Assembly: GCA_902826685.1 (NCBI GenBank)
Contig: CADEFT010000025.1
Coordinates: 1 to 64,000 of the forward strand
Direction: 5' to 3'
From: an uncultured Acidobacteriota bacterium
Lineage (GTDB): Bacteria > Acidobacteriota > Terriglobia > Bryobacterales > Bryobacteraceae
Length of the DNA stretch: 64,000 nt
Positions 54,727-62,599 of the stretch are shown piece after piece; the first letter of the stretch is position 1; every line of letters begins with the position of its first letter. The notes under the pieces were generated by a model. It was not told the DNA's origin. It saw only the letters and a list, made by a program, of their open reading frames with translations, and did not search any database. The position numbers and the translations under genes are program-made.

Positions 54727-55781
54727 AGCGGCCCAGTCCGGACGAACTGCTCCGGCGCGTCGAGGCGGAACAACTCGAGCGGCAGCGCGGACGCCTGAAG
54801 ATTCTACTGGGCTACGCCTCCGGCGTGGGCAAATCGTTTCGCATGCTGGACGAGGGCCGCCGGCGGAAAGCGCGCGGGCAGGACGTGGTGGTGGCAGCCG
54901 TGCAGCCGTTGGTTTCGCCCGAAGTGCAACGGCTGCTGGGCGGCTTCGAGATCATCCCGTTGCGCGGCGATCCGCTGGCCGGCGCGCTGGATGTCGCCGC
55001 CCTTCGCCGCCGCCGGCCCGCCGTCTGCCTGATCGACGGCCTGGCCTACCGCAATCCACCCGGTTCGGCCCATGCCGAACGCTGGCAGGATGTGGAGGAT
55101 CTGCTCGAAGCCGGCATCTCCGTGATCGCCACCATCAATCTTCAATACGTGCGCGAGCGTCAGCCGGCGGTCGAAGCGATTCGCGGCAAACGCGTCACCG
55201 AGTCGGTTCCCGAAGCGTTCCTGCGCCAGGCGGGCGACATCGAAGTGGTGGACGCGGGCGCGCCCGAAGGCCAGCGATCGGAACTGCGCGAGATCGCCCT
55301 GCTGCTGGCCGCCGAAGTCGTCGAGGCGCAGTTGGACGGCTATCTGAAACGGCACGGCATCGAGCATTCCTACGGCACGCAGGAACGGGTGCTGGTGTGT
55401 ATCACGCCGCGCTCCAATGCCGGCCTGATGATCGCCCGGGGACGGCGGCAGGCGGATCGCTTTCATGGCGAACTGTTCGCGGTCTACTTCGAGCGGCCAG
55501 GCATCCTGGCGCCGGAAGACCGCGCATCGCTCGACGCGCATCTCGGGCTGGCGCGCCAGGCGCGGGCGCACGTCGAGATCCTGCGCGGTGGGGACTTTGT
55601 GACCGCCGTGCTCGCGTTCTGCGAAAAGCACGGCATCACGCAGATCTTCACCGGACACAGCCTGCGCCACGGTTTCTTCGAGCGCTTCCAACGCAATCCG
55701 GTGGAACGGCTGATCGCCGCATCGAGCGGCATCGATATCCGCGTCTTTCCGCACACCTCCGCGTCCCTCGGGGTAGGCTAG
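54723..55781 (+). CDS. KdpD N-terminal-type protein with degenerate Walker B (KdpD+USP domains)
   Basis: This 352-residue protein contains the KdpD sensor domain with an intact Walker A-like 'GYASGVGKS' (30-38). The family motif VDELAHTN is altered to 'IDGLAYRN' (D105, with Gly instead of the acidic Glu). A universal-stress-like domain starts near 222 ('ERVLVCITPRSNAGLMIARG'). It has no membrane or kinase part. Coupled to kdpC by ATGA and followed by a second, canonical copy. Probably a diverged sensory or scaffold subunit for the kinase at 47990; inferred. Confidence 0.85.
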   Translation: MKRPSPDELLRRVEAEQLERQRGRLKILLGYASGVGKSFRMLDEGRRRKARGQDVVVAAVQPLVSPEVQRLLGGFEIIPLRGDPLAGALDVAALRRRRPAVCLIDGLAYRNPPGSAHAERWQDVEDLLEAGISVIATINLQYVRERQPAVEAIRGKRVTESVPEAFLRQAGDIEVVDAGAPEGQRSELREIALLLAAEVVEAQLDGYLKRHGIEHSYGTQERVLVCITPRSNAGLMIARGRRQADRFHGELFAVYFERPGILAPEDRASLDAHLGLARQARAHVEILRGGDFVTAVLAFCEKHGITQIFTGHSLRHGFFERFQRNPVERLIAASSGIDIRVFPHTSASLGVG

Positions 55782-55785
55782 CGAA

Positions 55786-56880
55786 ATGGCTGGCGCGCCC
55801 CAGGCGGAAGGAAGGCTCCAGATCGTGCTTGGTTACGCGGCGGGAGTCGGCAAGACCTACCGCATGCTGGAGGAAGGGCGGCAACTCGCCGCCGCCGGGC
55901 ACGACGTGGTCATCGGCTATTTTGAGCCGCACGGACGAGCCGACACCATCGCCAAAACCGAGGGGCTCGAAACGGTGCCGCGCCGCGCCGTCGAGTATCG
56001 CGGCCGCTCGTTCGAGGAGATGGACACCGATGCCATCCTGACGCGCCGTCCCCGCATCTGCCTGGTGGACGAGTTTCCGCACACCAACGTGCCCGGGTCG
56101 CCGCGAGCCAAACGATGGGAAGACGTGCTGGTACTGCTCGCGGCCGGGATCGATGTCATTACCACCATGAACATCCAGCACCTGGAAAGCCTGAACGACC
56201 AGGTTCGCGAAATCACCGGCGTCCAGGTGCGCGAGACCGTGCCCGATTGGGTTCTGAAGCGGGCGGACGAACTGGTTGTGGCCGACCTGCCGCCGGGAGC
56301 GCTGCTCAACCGGCTCGATCGCGGCGCGGTCTACGCTCCCGCCAAGGCGCAACAGGCCAAGGAACACTTCTTCAAGGAGCCGGCGCTGGCCGCTTTGCGC
56401 GAACTGGCGCTGCGCCAGACCGCGCACGAGGTGGAAACCCGGCAGGCGGTGGCGGAGGACAAGGAGCGGATTCTCATTCATATCACCGGCGACCCTTCCT
56501 CGGTAGCCCTGATCCGGCGGGGCCGCCGGGTGGCCGACTACCTGCGCGCCGATTGCTTTGCCGCCGCCATCGTGCCCGAGCCCGGCCTGGAAGCGCTGCC
56601 CGCCGCTACGCGCCAGGCGATCGAACGCCATCTGGAGTTCGCGCGCCGGCTGCATGTCGAAACCCGCGTGCTGTTGCGCCACGGTCTCAAGGACGAAGCC
56701 GAAGCGCTGGCCGAGTTCGCTCATCTCAATGGCATCACCCAGATCTTCGTTGCCAAACCGGGCAGGCGGCGGTTTCCGGGGCTCGACCCGCGCCGGCCCT
56801 TGGCGATGCGGGTCATCCGGCTGGCGCGGGACATTCAGGTGACGGTGGTGGCCGAACGGCGAAGCTCGGGTTCCCCTTAA
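55786..56880 (+). CDS. KdpD N-terminal sensor protein, canonical copy (KdpD+USP domains)
   Basis: This 364-residue protein is a free-standing KdpD N-terminal half. It has Walker A 'GYAAGVGKT' (16-24), 'VDEFPHTN' with D95 and E96, 'TMNIQHLESLND', and a USP domain from about 222 ('ERILIHITGDPSS'). It stops before any membrane segment, so with the kinase gene at 47990 it could reconstitute a two-piece KdpD. It lies 4 bp after its paralogue. Confidence 0.9.
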   Translation: MAGAPQAEGRLQIVLGYAAGVGKTYRMLEEGRQLAAAGHDVVIGYFEPHGRADTIAKTEGLETVPRRAVEYRGRSFEEMDTDAILTRRPRICLVDEFPHTNVPGSPRAKRWEDVLVLLAAGIDVITTMNIQHLESLNDQVREITGVQVRETVPDWVLKRADELVVADLPPGALLNRLDRGAVYAPAKAQQAKEHFFKEPALAALRELALRQTAHEVETRQAVAEDKERILIHITGDPSSVALIRRGRRVADYLRADCFAAAIVPEPGLEALPAATRQAIERHLEFARRLHVETRVLLRHGLKDEAEALAEFAHLNGITQIFVAKPGRRRFPGLDPRRPLAMRVIRLARDIQVTVVAERRSSGSP

Positions 56881-56937
56881 ATCCACACCCCGCCTACGAC
56901 CCTGAGACATCCGGCTTCTTCCCCGCACTAATATCCG

Positions 56938-58458
56938 ATGGGACTCTATCGCACCCGCAGCGCCGCGGTCTACGGGATCGACGCTCACCTGATCGACGTC
57001 GAAGTGGACCTATATAAATCGGGCTCGGGGCGCGATTTCACTACTGTCGGCATGCCGGACACGGCCGTACGCGAGAGCCGCGAGCGGATCAAGAGCGCGC
57101 TGATCAATTCCGGCTTCGGCTATCCGGCCAAGGCGGTCACGGTCAACCTGGCGCCGGCCAACGTGCGCAAGGAAGGCGCGGGTTTCGACTTGCCGATGGC
57201 CATGGGGATCCTGGGCGCGATGGGCACGGTGCGGCCTACGGAGCGGTTCCTGCTGGTGGGTGAGTTATCGCTCGACGGCGGGATCCGTGCGATTCGGGGA
57301 GCGCTTTCGATGGCGGTCTGCGCGCGTTCCAATGGCGTCGACAACCTGATCGTCCCGCAGGAAAACGCCGCCGAATCGGCTGTAGTCGAAGGGGTGCGGG
57401 TTTTTGGCGTGCGTCATCTTTCCGAAGCCGTGGCCTTGCTGCGCGAGCCCGAAAAGTTCACTCCGGAGTTGCCGGGCCTGGCCGCGGCGCCCGCTCCCGG
57501 CGCTTCCGATCTCGACTTCAAGGACGTCCGGGGCCAGACCACCGCCAAGCGCGCTCTCGAAGTCGCCGCCGCGGGCGGACATAACGTTCTGATGGTGGGC
57601 CCGCCCGGATCGGGCAAGACGATGCTCGCCAAAAGGCTGGCCGGGGTGCTGCCGCCGTTGACCTTTGAAGAAGCCATCGAAACCACCAAGATCCACAGCG
57701 TGGCGGGCCTTTTGCCGCGCGGTTCCGGACTGCTGCGGCAGCGGCCGTTTCGCGCGCCCCATCATACGATCTCCGATGCCGGCCTGATCGGCGGAGGCAG
57801 CGGCACGCTGCGTCCCGGCGAGGTGAGCCTGGCGCACCATGGCCTGCTGTTTCTCGACGAATTGCCGGAGTTTCCGCGCAACGTGCTCGAATTGCTGCGC
57901 CAGCCGCTCGAAGACCGCTCGGTGACATTGGCGCGGTCGAGCATGACATTGTCCTTCCCGGCCGGTTTCATGCTGGTGGGGGCCATGAACCCCTGCCCCT
58001 GCGGATATTTTTCCGATGCCACGCGCGAGTGCCGCTGCACCGGTGCGATTATCCAGCGTTACCTTGGCAAGATCAGCGGCCCGCTGCTCGACCGCATCGA
58101 CCTGCACATCGAAGTACCCGCCGTGCCCTATCAGGAATTGCGCGGCAAGGACGACGGCGTCAGTTCCGCTCAGATGCGGGAGCGCGTGCTGGCGGCGCGC
58201 GAACGGCAGCACCGGCGCGGATTCTACAATTCCGCCATTCCCGTATCGCGGCTGCGCGAGCTCTGCGCCCTCGACGACGCCGGGGAGCGCACGCTCGAAA
58301 TGGCGGTAAGGCGTATGGGATTTTCCGCCCGCGCGCATGACCGCATCCTCAAGGTGGCGCGCACCATCGCCGACCTCGACTCAAGCGATCGTGTGGCCGC
58401 CAAGCATCTGGCCGAAGCCGTCCAGTATCGCAGCCTGGACCGCGACTACTGGCAGTAA
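56938..58458 (+). CDS. comM: YifB/ComM-family Mg-chelatase-like AAA ATPase
   Basis: This 506-residue protein has an N-terminal Lon-like fold ('VYGIDAHLIDVEVDL', 'TTVGMPDTAVRESRERI'), Walker A 'GPPGSGKTML', Walker B 'LLFLDELPEF' and the zinc-like cysteine cluster 'NPCPCGYFSD ... CRCTGA'. ComM is a branch-migration helicase aiding integration of transformed DNA. The length and domain order are typical. It starts 57 bp after the Kdp genes. Confidence 0.93.
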   Translation: MGLYRTRSAAVYGIDAHLIDVEVDLYKSGSGRDFTTVGMPDTAVRESRERIKSALINSGFGYPAKAVTVNLAPANVRKEGAGFDLPMAMGILGAMGTVRPTERFLLVGELSLDGGIRAIRGALSMAVCARSNGVDNLIVPQENAAESAVVEGVRVFGVRHLSEAVALLREPEKFTPELPGLAAAPAPGASDLDFKDVRGQTTAKRALEVAAAGGHNVLMVGPPGSGKTMLAKRLAGVLPPLTFEEAIETTKIHSVAGLLPRGSGLLRQRPFRAPHHTISDAGLIGGGSGTLRPGEVSLAHHGLLFLDELPEFPRNVLELLRQPLEDRSVTLARSSMTLSFPAGFMLVGAMNPCPCGYFSDATRECRCTGAIIQRYLGKISGPLLDRIDLHIEVPAVPYQELRGKDDGVSSAQMRERVLAARERQHRRGFYNSAIPVSRLRELCALDDAGERTLEMAVRRMGFSARAHDRILKVARTIADLDSSDRVAAKHLAEAVQYRSLDRDYWQ

Positions 58459-58499
58459 CTCCGCGTCCCACCGTATCCTTGGGATTGGCGGGCGGGACG

Positions 58500-59741
58500 A
58501 TGAAGACTTTCTTCCACGTCGACATGGACGCGTTTTTTGTATCCGTGGAGGAACTCTACGATCCTTCGCTCAAAGGCAAACCCGTCGTCGTTGGAGGGAG
58601 GCCCGATCAGCGCGGAGTCGTTTCCGCCGCTTCCTACGCCGCGCGGCGGTATGGCGTCCATTCGGCGATGCCGCTGCGCACCGCCTACAAACTCTGCCCG
58701 CACGCCATCTTCGTCGATGGGCATTCCGACCGCTACCGTCAATCGTCGGCCAAGGTCGTGGAAGTGCTGCGGGCGTTCTCGCCGCAAGTGAGCATGGCTT
58801 CGATCGACGAGGCCTACATCGACATTACGGGGTCGGAGCGGTTGCACGGGCCGCCGCTTGAAGCCGCGCACAAGCTGCATGAACGCATTCGCGCCGCCAC
58901 GGGGCTCAACAACTCGATCGGCGCCGGCACCAGCCGCCTGCTCGCCAAGATCTGTTCCGATCAGGCCAAGCCCAACGGCGTGCTGTGGATCGCCCCCGGC
59001 ATGGAGGCGCGGTTTCTCGCCCCGCTCGATGTGCGCAAGATTCCCGGCGTGGGCAAGGTGACGGAGAAGTCGCTGCATGCGCTTGGCATTCGAAAGATCG
59101 GCGACCTCGCGTCGCTCGACACGGCGTTGCTGGAACAACGGTTCGGAAAATGGGGGCTGGCGCTGGCGGGCAAGGCGCAGGGGCTCGACGCGGGCGGATG
59201 GTTCGATGGCGAGGTGGGCGGCGACGAAGAGCCGAAATCGGTGAGCCACGAAACCACGTTCGACAAGGACACGGCCGACGTGGTCGTGCTCGAAGCTACG
59301 CTGGCAAAGCTTTCCGAGATGGTGGCCACGCGGCTGCGCGATTACCGGCTGTGGTCGCGCACGGTGCAATTGAAGCTCCGCTATTCCGATTTCTCCACCT
59401 ACACCAGGGCGCGCACGCTCGACCACGCCACGCAGATCGACATCGACCTGATCGAATGCTCGCGCCGCCTGTTTCAGGAGAACTGGAACGGCAGGCCGGT
59501 GCGCCTGCTCGGCGTGCAGGCTTCCGGTTTGCAGGGCGACGAAGGGCAGGTGAGTCTGCTCGAAGAGGAAAAGAATCAGCGGTGGAAGAGCGCGCTTTCG
59601 GCGGTGGATCGCATCCGCGACCGCTTCGGCGCTTCGAGCGTTTCGCTCGCCAGTTCCATGAAAGGCTCATTTCGCGAGCGGGCGCACGACGCCCTGCCCG
59701 ATATTCCCGGCGCCAAGGATCATCCCAAGCGGCGGAAATAG
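58500..59741 (+). CDS. dinB: DNA polymerase IV (Y family)
   Basis: From the ATG at 58500 this 413-residue translesion polymerase has catalytic acids in 'FHVDMDAFFVSVEE' (D8, D10) and 'ASIDEAYIDITG', the thumb helix-hairpin-helix 'IPGVGKVTEKSLHALG' and a little-finger domain. A C-terminal tail after about 380 lacks an obvious beta-clamp pentapeptide. It overlaps a convergent acetyltransferase gene by 22 bp. Confidence 0.94.
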   Translation: MKTFFHVDMDAFFVSVEELYDPSLKGKPVVVGGRPDQRGVVSAASYAARRYGVHSAMPLRTAYKLCPHAIFVDGHSDRYRQSSAKVVEVLRAFSPQVSMASIDEAYIDITGSERLHGPPLEAAHKLHERIRAATGLNNSIGAGTSRLLAKICSDQAKPNGVLWIAPGMEARFLAPLDVRKIPGVGKVTEKSLHALGIRKIGDLASLDTALLEQRFGKWGLALAGKAQGLDAGGWFDGEVGGDEEPKSVSHETTFDKDTADVVVLEATLAKLSEMVATRLRDYRLWSRTVQLKLRYSDFSTYTRARTLDHATQIDIDLIECSRRLFQENWNGRPVRLLGVQASGLQGDEGQVSLLEEEKNQRWKSALSAVDRIRDRFGASSVSLASSMKGSFRERAHDALPDIPGAKDHPKRRK

Positions 59742-60256
59742 AACACGGTGGCATGAAGCCGGCCATCGGCGTTGCGCGCGTAGTCCGGCACTTCTCCCCA
59801 ACGCGTGTAACCGAGCGAATCGCACAACTTTTCGGCTTCTCCGCCTTTGCGTGTATCCATCAATATCAGGGTACGGCCGAGGCGCCTGGCCTCGTCTTCC
59901 AACGCGGCCATGAGGGCGCGGGCCAAGCCGCGCCGCCGCGCGGAGCGATGCACGAACAGCTTCATCGCCTCGGCGCGATGATTGCCGTTGGCGCGCATCT
60001 CGAGATCGAGCTGTACGGAGCCGATTACCGCATCGTTCTCCACCACCCCGAGCACCACGCGCCGGCCCTCACGCTGCGCGGCGATTACGGAATGCCAATA
60101 GCGGCGCGCCTCGGCTTCCGATAGAGGAGGCACGAACCCGATGCTGGCGCCGGAGTCCACGGCATCCATCAGCAAGGCCGCGAAAGCGCCGATGCGGCGT
60201 TCCACTTCGGCGGCGGTCAAAGCCTCAACCATTTGATAGATTGTACAGTCGGACAT
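59720..60256 (-). CDS. GNAT family N-acetyltransferase
   Basis: This 178-residue protein has a GNAT core: 'VVLGVVENDAVIGSVQLDL', the acetyl-CoA loop 'FVHRSARRRGLARALMAALE' and 'CDSLGYTRWGEVPDYA', ending in a typical tyrosine-rich strand. The start at 60256 shares a CATG with the divergent gldA; an internal ATG at 60232 is an equally good start. Substrate unknown. Confidence 0.85.
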   Translation of the reverse strand: MSDCTIYQMVEALTAAEVERRIGAFAALLMDAVDSGASIGFVPPLSEAEARRYWHSVIAAQREGRRVVLGVVENDAVIGSVQLDLEMRANGNHRAEAMKLFVHRSARRRGLARALMAALEDEARRLGRTLILMDTRKGGEAEKLCDSLGYTRWGEVPDYARNADGRLHATVFYFRRLG

Positions 60257-61370
60257 GCTCTCCGTATTCTGTTCCCCCTGCCGCTACACGCAAGGCCGCA
60301 ACGCCACCGAATCGCTAGGGACGGAGATGGTCAAGCTTGGCTTGCCGGGCCCGGTGCTGATCGCCGCCGGCCGATCGGCGGAAAGGCTGCTGGGTGCGAC
60401 GTGGCGGCGCAGCCTGGGCGATTCGGGCTTTGTCTACGAGGTGCATGGCTTCGGTGGCGAATGCTCGCACGCCGAGGTGGCCCGTATCGTGGATGCGGCC
60501 AGGCGGCTCAAAGCGCAAACCATCGTGGGAGCGGGCGGCGGCAAAGTATTGGATGCGGCCCGCGCCGCGGCGGCCGACCTGAATCTGCCCGTGGTCAATT
60601 GCCCCACCGTCGCTTCGAGCGACGCCCCTTGCAGCGCGCTTTCGGTCATTTATACCGAGGACGGCGTGTTCCAGGAGTACCGTTTTTATCGCCGCAATCC
60701 GGACCTGGTGCTGGTGGATACGCAGGTCATCGCGCAGAGCCCGGCCCGGCTGTTGGCGGCGGGCATGGGCGACGCGCTCGCCACGTGGTTTGAAGCCAAA
60801 ACATGCGTGGAAGGCAGCGTCGTCAATATGCGCGGCGGCGCTTCCACGCGCAGCGCGCTCGCGCTGGCCGAGCTTTGCTATCGCACCTTGCAGGCCGATG
60901 GGCCGGATGCGATCCGCGCGGTCGAACTTCAAGTGGTCACACCGGCGCTCGAGCGGATTGTGGAAGCCAACACGCTGCTATCCGGTCTGGGCTTTGAATC
61001 GAGCGGCCTCGCCGCCGCCCATGCCATTCATAACGGACTGACCGCCGCACCGCCGGCGCACCGGTACTTCCATGGCGAGAAAGTGGCGTTCGGCGTTCTG
61101 GTGCAACTGGTGCTCGAAGGAGCTTCGCGGAAGGTTTTCGACGATGTGCTGCGATTCTCCACCGCGGTCGATCTTCCCGTCACGCTGGAGGCGATCGGCT
61201 GCCAGGATCTGCCGCCGGAGTTGCTGCAGCAGGTGGCCGTCCGCGCCACCGCCAAAGGCGAAACGATCCACAACGAACCGTTCGAAGTCACACCCCGCAT
61301 GGTGGCGGACGCCATACTGGCCGCCGACGCGACTGGACGGGCTTGGCGTACGATGCACGCGCGAGGTTGA
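60255..61370 (+). CDS. gldA: Glycerol dehydrogenase family protein
   Basis: This 371-residue iron/zinc alcohol dehydrogenase of the GldA type has the N-terminal 'FCSPCRYTQGRNATESLG'. Its NAD-binding part includes 'IVGAGGGKVLDAARA' and 'VVNCPTVASSDAPCSALSV'. Metal ligands are in 'AAGMGDALATWFEAK', 'AAHAIHNGL' and 'YFHGEKVAFG'. It would oxidise glycerol to dihydroxyacetone or reduce related ketones. The start fits the family N-terminus. Confidence 0.9.
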   Translation: MLSVFCSPCRYTQGRNATESLGTEMVKLGLPGPVLIAAGRSAERLLGATWRRSLGDSGFVYEVHGFGGECSHAEVARIVDAARRLKAQTIVGAGGGKVLDAARAAAADLNLPVVNCPTVASSDAPCSALSVIYTEDGVFQEYRFYRRNPDLVLVDTQVIAQSPARLLAAGMGDALATWFEAKTCVEGSVVNMRGGASTRSALALAELCYRTLQADGPDAIRAVELQVVTPALERIVEANTLLSGLGFESSGLAAAHAIHNGLTAAPPAHRYFHGEKVAFGVLVQLVLEGASRKVFDDVLRFSTAVDLPVTLEAIGCQDLPPELLQQVAVRATAKGETIHNEPFEVTPRMVADAILAADATGRAWRTMHARG

Positions 61371-61557
61371 AGATTCTTGCTTGTGGCGCTGGTGGAATCC
61401 GCCGGTGCCTGCAATTGGGCCCGGTGATATGCTCATCCCGTGTGGTTCACTTGAGATCCACGAAAAGAGATGAGGAATCTCGCGCACTGGCGCCTGATAT
61501 TGAGGAGCGCCAAACCCAAAAAAAGCCGTCGCTGCCTGATATCCTGGAACCATCCAC

Positions 61558-62589
61558 ATGAAAGCTCTATTGCTCAAACAATACAAGGAACTCGAAGTGA
61601 CCGACATGCCGGTGCCGCAGATCGGCGCCGAAGAGGTGCTGATCCGCGTGGCCGCTTGCGGCATTTGCGGCAGCGACGTGCACGGCTACGACGGGTCGAC
61701 GGGCCGCCGCATTCCGCCGATTGTGATGGGGCATGAGGCCGCGGGCGTCATTTCGGAAGTGGGCGCCGCCGTCAAGGGCTGGAAGGCGGGCGACCGCGTG
61801 ACCTTCGATTCCACCGTTTCCTGTGGACGCTGCCATTTCTGCCGCCGCGGCGACATCAACCTTTGCGACAACCGCCAGGTACTCGGTGTTTCCTGCGGCG
61901 ACTACCGGCGCCACGGAGCTTTCGCCGAATACGTCTCGGTGCCGCAGAACATTCTTTACCGGCTGCCGGAAGGGCTGCCGTTCGAACACGCCGCGATGAT
62001 CGAGGCGGTGTCGATCGCCGTGCACGGCGTCAACATTACTCCCATCTCATTGGGCGACACGGCGGTGGTGGTGGGCAGCGGCATGATCGGGCTGCTGACG
62101 CTGCAGGCGGCGAAGCTGGCGGGCTGTGCGCGCATCTTCGCGGTCGATCTGGAAGATCACAAGCTGGAACTGGCCAGGCAGTTGGGCGCGACGGAAGTGT
62201 TCAATCCGCGCAATGGCGACGTGGTGGAACAGATCAAGGCCCGCACCGATGGCCGCGGCGCCGATGTCGCGCTCGAAGCCGTGGGCGCGACCGAGCCGAT
62301 CAAGACCGCCATCCTCGCCACGCGCAAGGGCGGCACCGTGACGCTGATTGGCAACATCACTCCCAAAATCGAATTGAATCTGCAATCGGTGGTGACGCGC
62401 GAGATCCGGCTGCAGGGTTCCTGCGCCTCGGCCGGCGAGTACCCGGCCTGCATCGATTTGCTGGCCAGCGGCGCCATCCAGGTCGCTCCGATCATTTCGG
62501 CGACGGCGTCGCTTGACGACGCGCCGTCCTGGTTCGGACGGTTGTATGGACATGAGAAGAACCTCATGAAGGTAATCGTTAAGCCCTGA
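61558..62589 (+). CDS. Zinc-dependent alcohol dehydrogenase (sorbitol/threonine dehydrogenase-like)
   Basis: This 343-residue MDR enzyme has the catalytic zinc site 'ACGICGSDVHGYDG' with 'GHEAAG', the structural zinc cysteines in 'CGRCHFCRRGDINLCDN', and the NAD fold 'VVGSGMIGLLTLQAAK'. It resembles sugar-alcohol or galactitol-phosphate dehydrogenases; substrate open. It follows gldA by 187 bp in which I see no gene, and precedes a PSD1 protein by 10 bp. Confidence 0.9.
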   Translation: MKALLLKQYKELEVTDMPVPQIGAEEVLIRVAACGICGSDVHGYDGSTGRRIPPIVMGHEAAGVISEVGAAVKGWKAGDRVTFDSTVSCGRCHFCRRGDINLCDNRQVLGVSCGDYRRHGAFAEYVSVPQNILYRLPEGLPFEHAAMIEAVSIAVHGVNITPISLGDTAVVVGSGMIGLLTLQAAKLAGCARIFAVDLEDHKLELARQLGATEVFNPRNGDVVEQIKARTDGRGADVALEAVGATEPIKTAILATRKGGTVTLIGNITPKIELNLQSVVTREIRLQGSCASAGEYPACIDLLASGAIQVAPIISATASLDDAPSWFGRLYGHEKNLMKVIVKP

Positions 62590-62599
62590 AGTTTTTCCG

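Noticed and set aside
61371..61557. Short open frames between gldA and the zinc alcohol dehydrogenase
   Set aside because: They run into the dehydrogenase out of frame and turn Arg-rich; nothing convincing is coded there.
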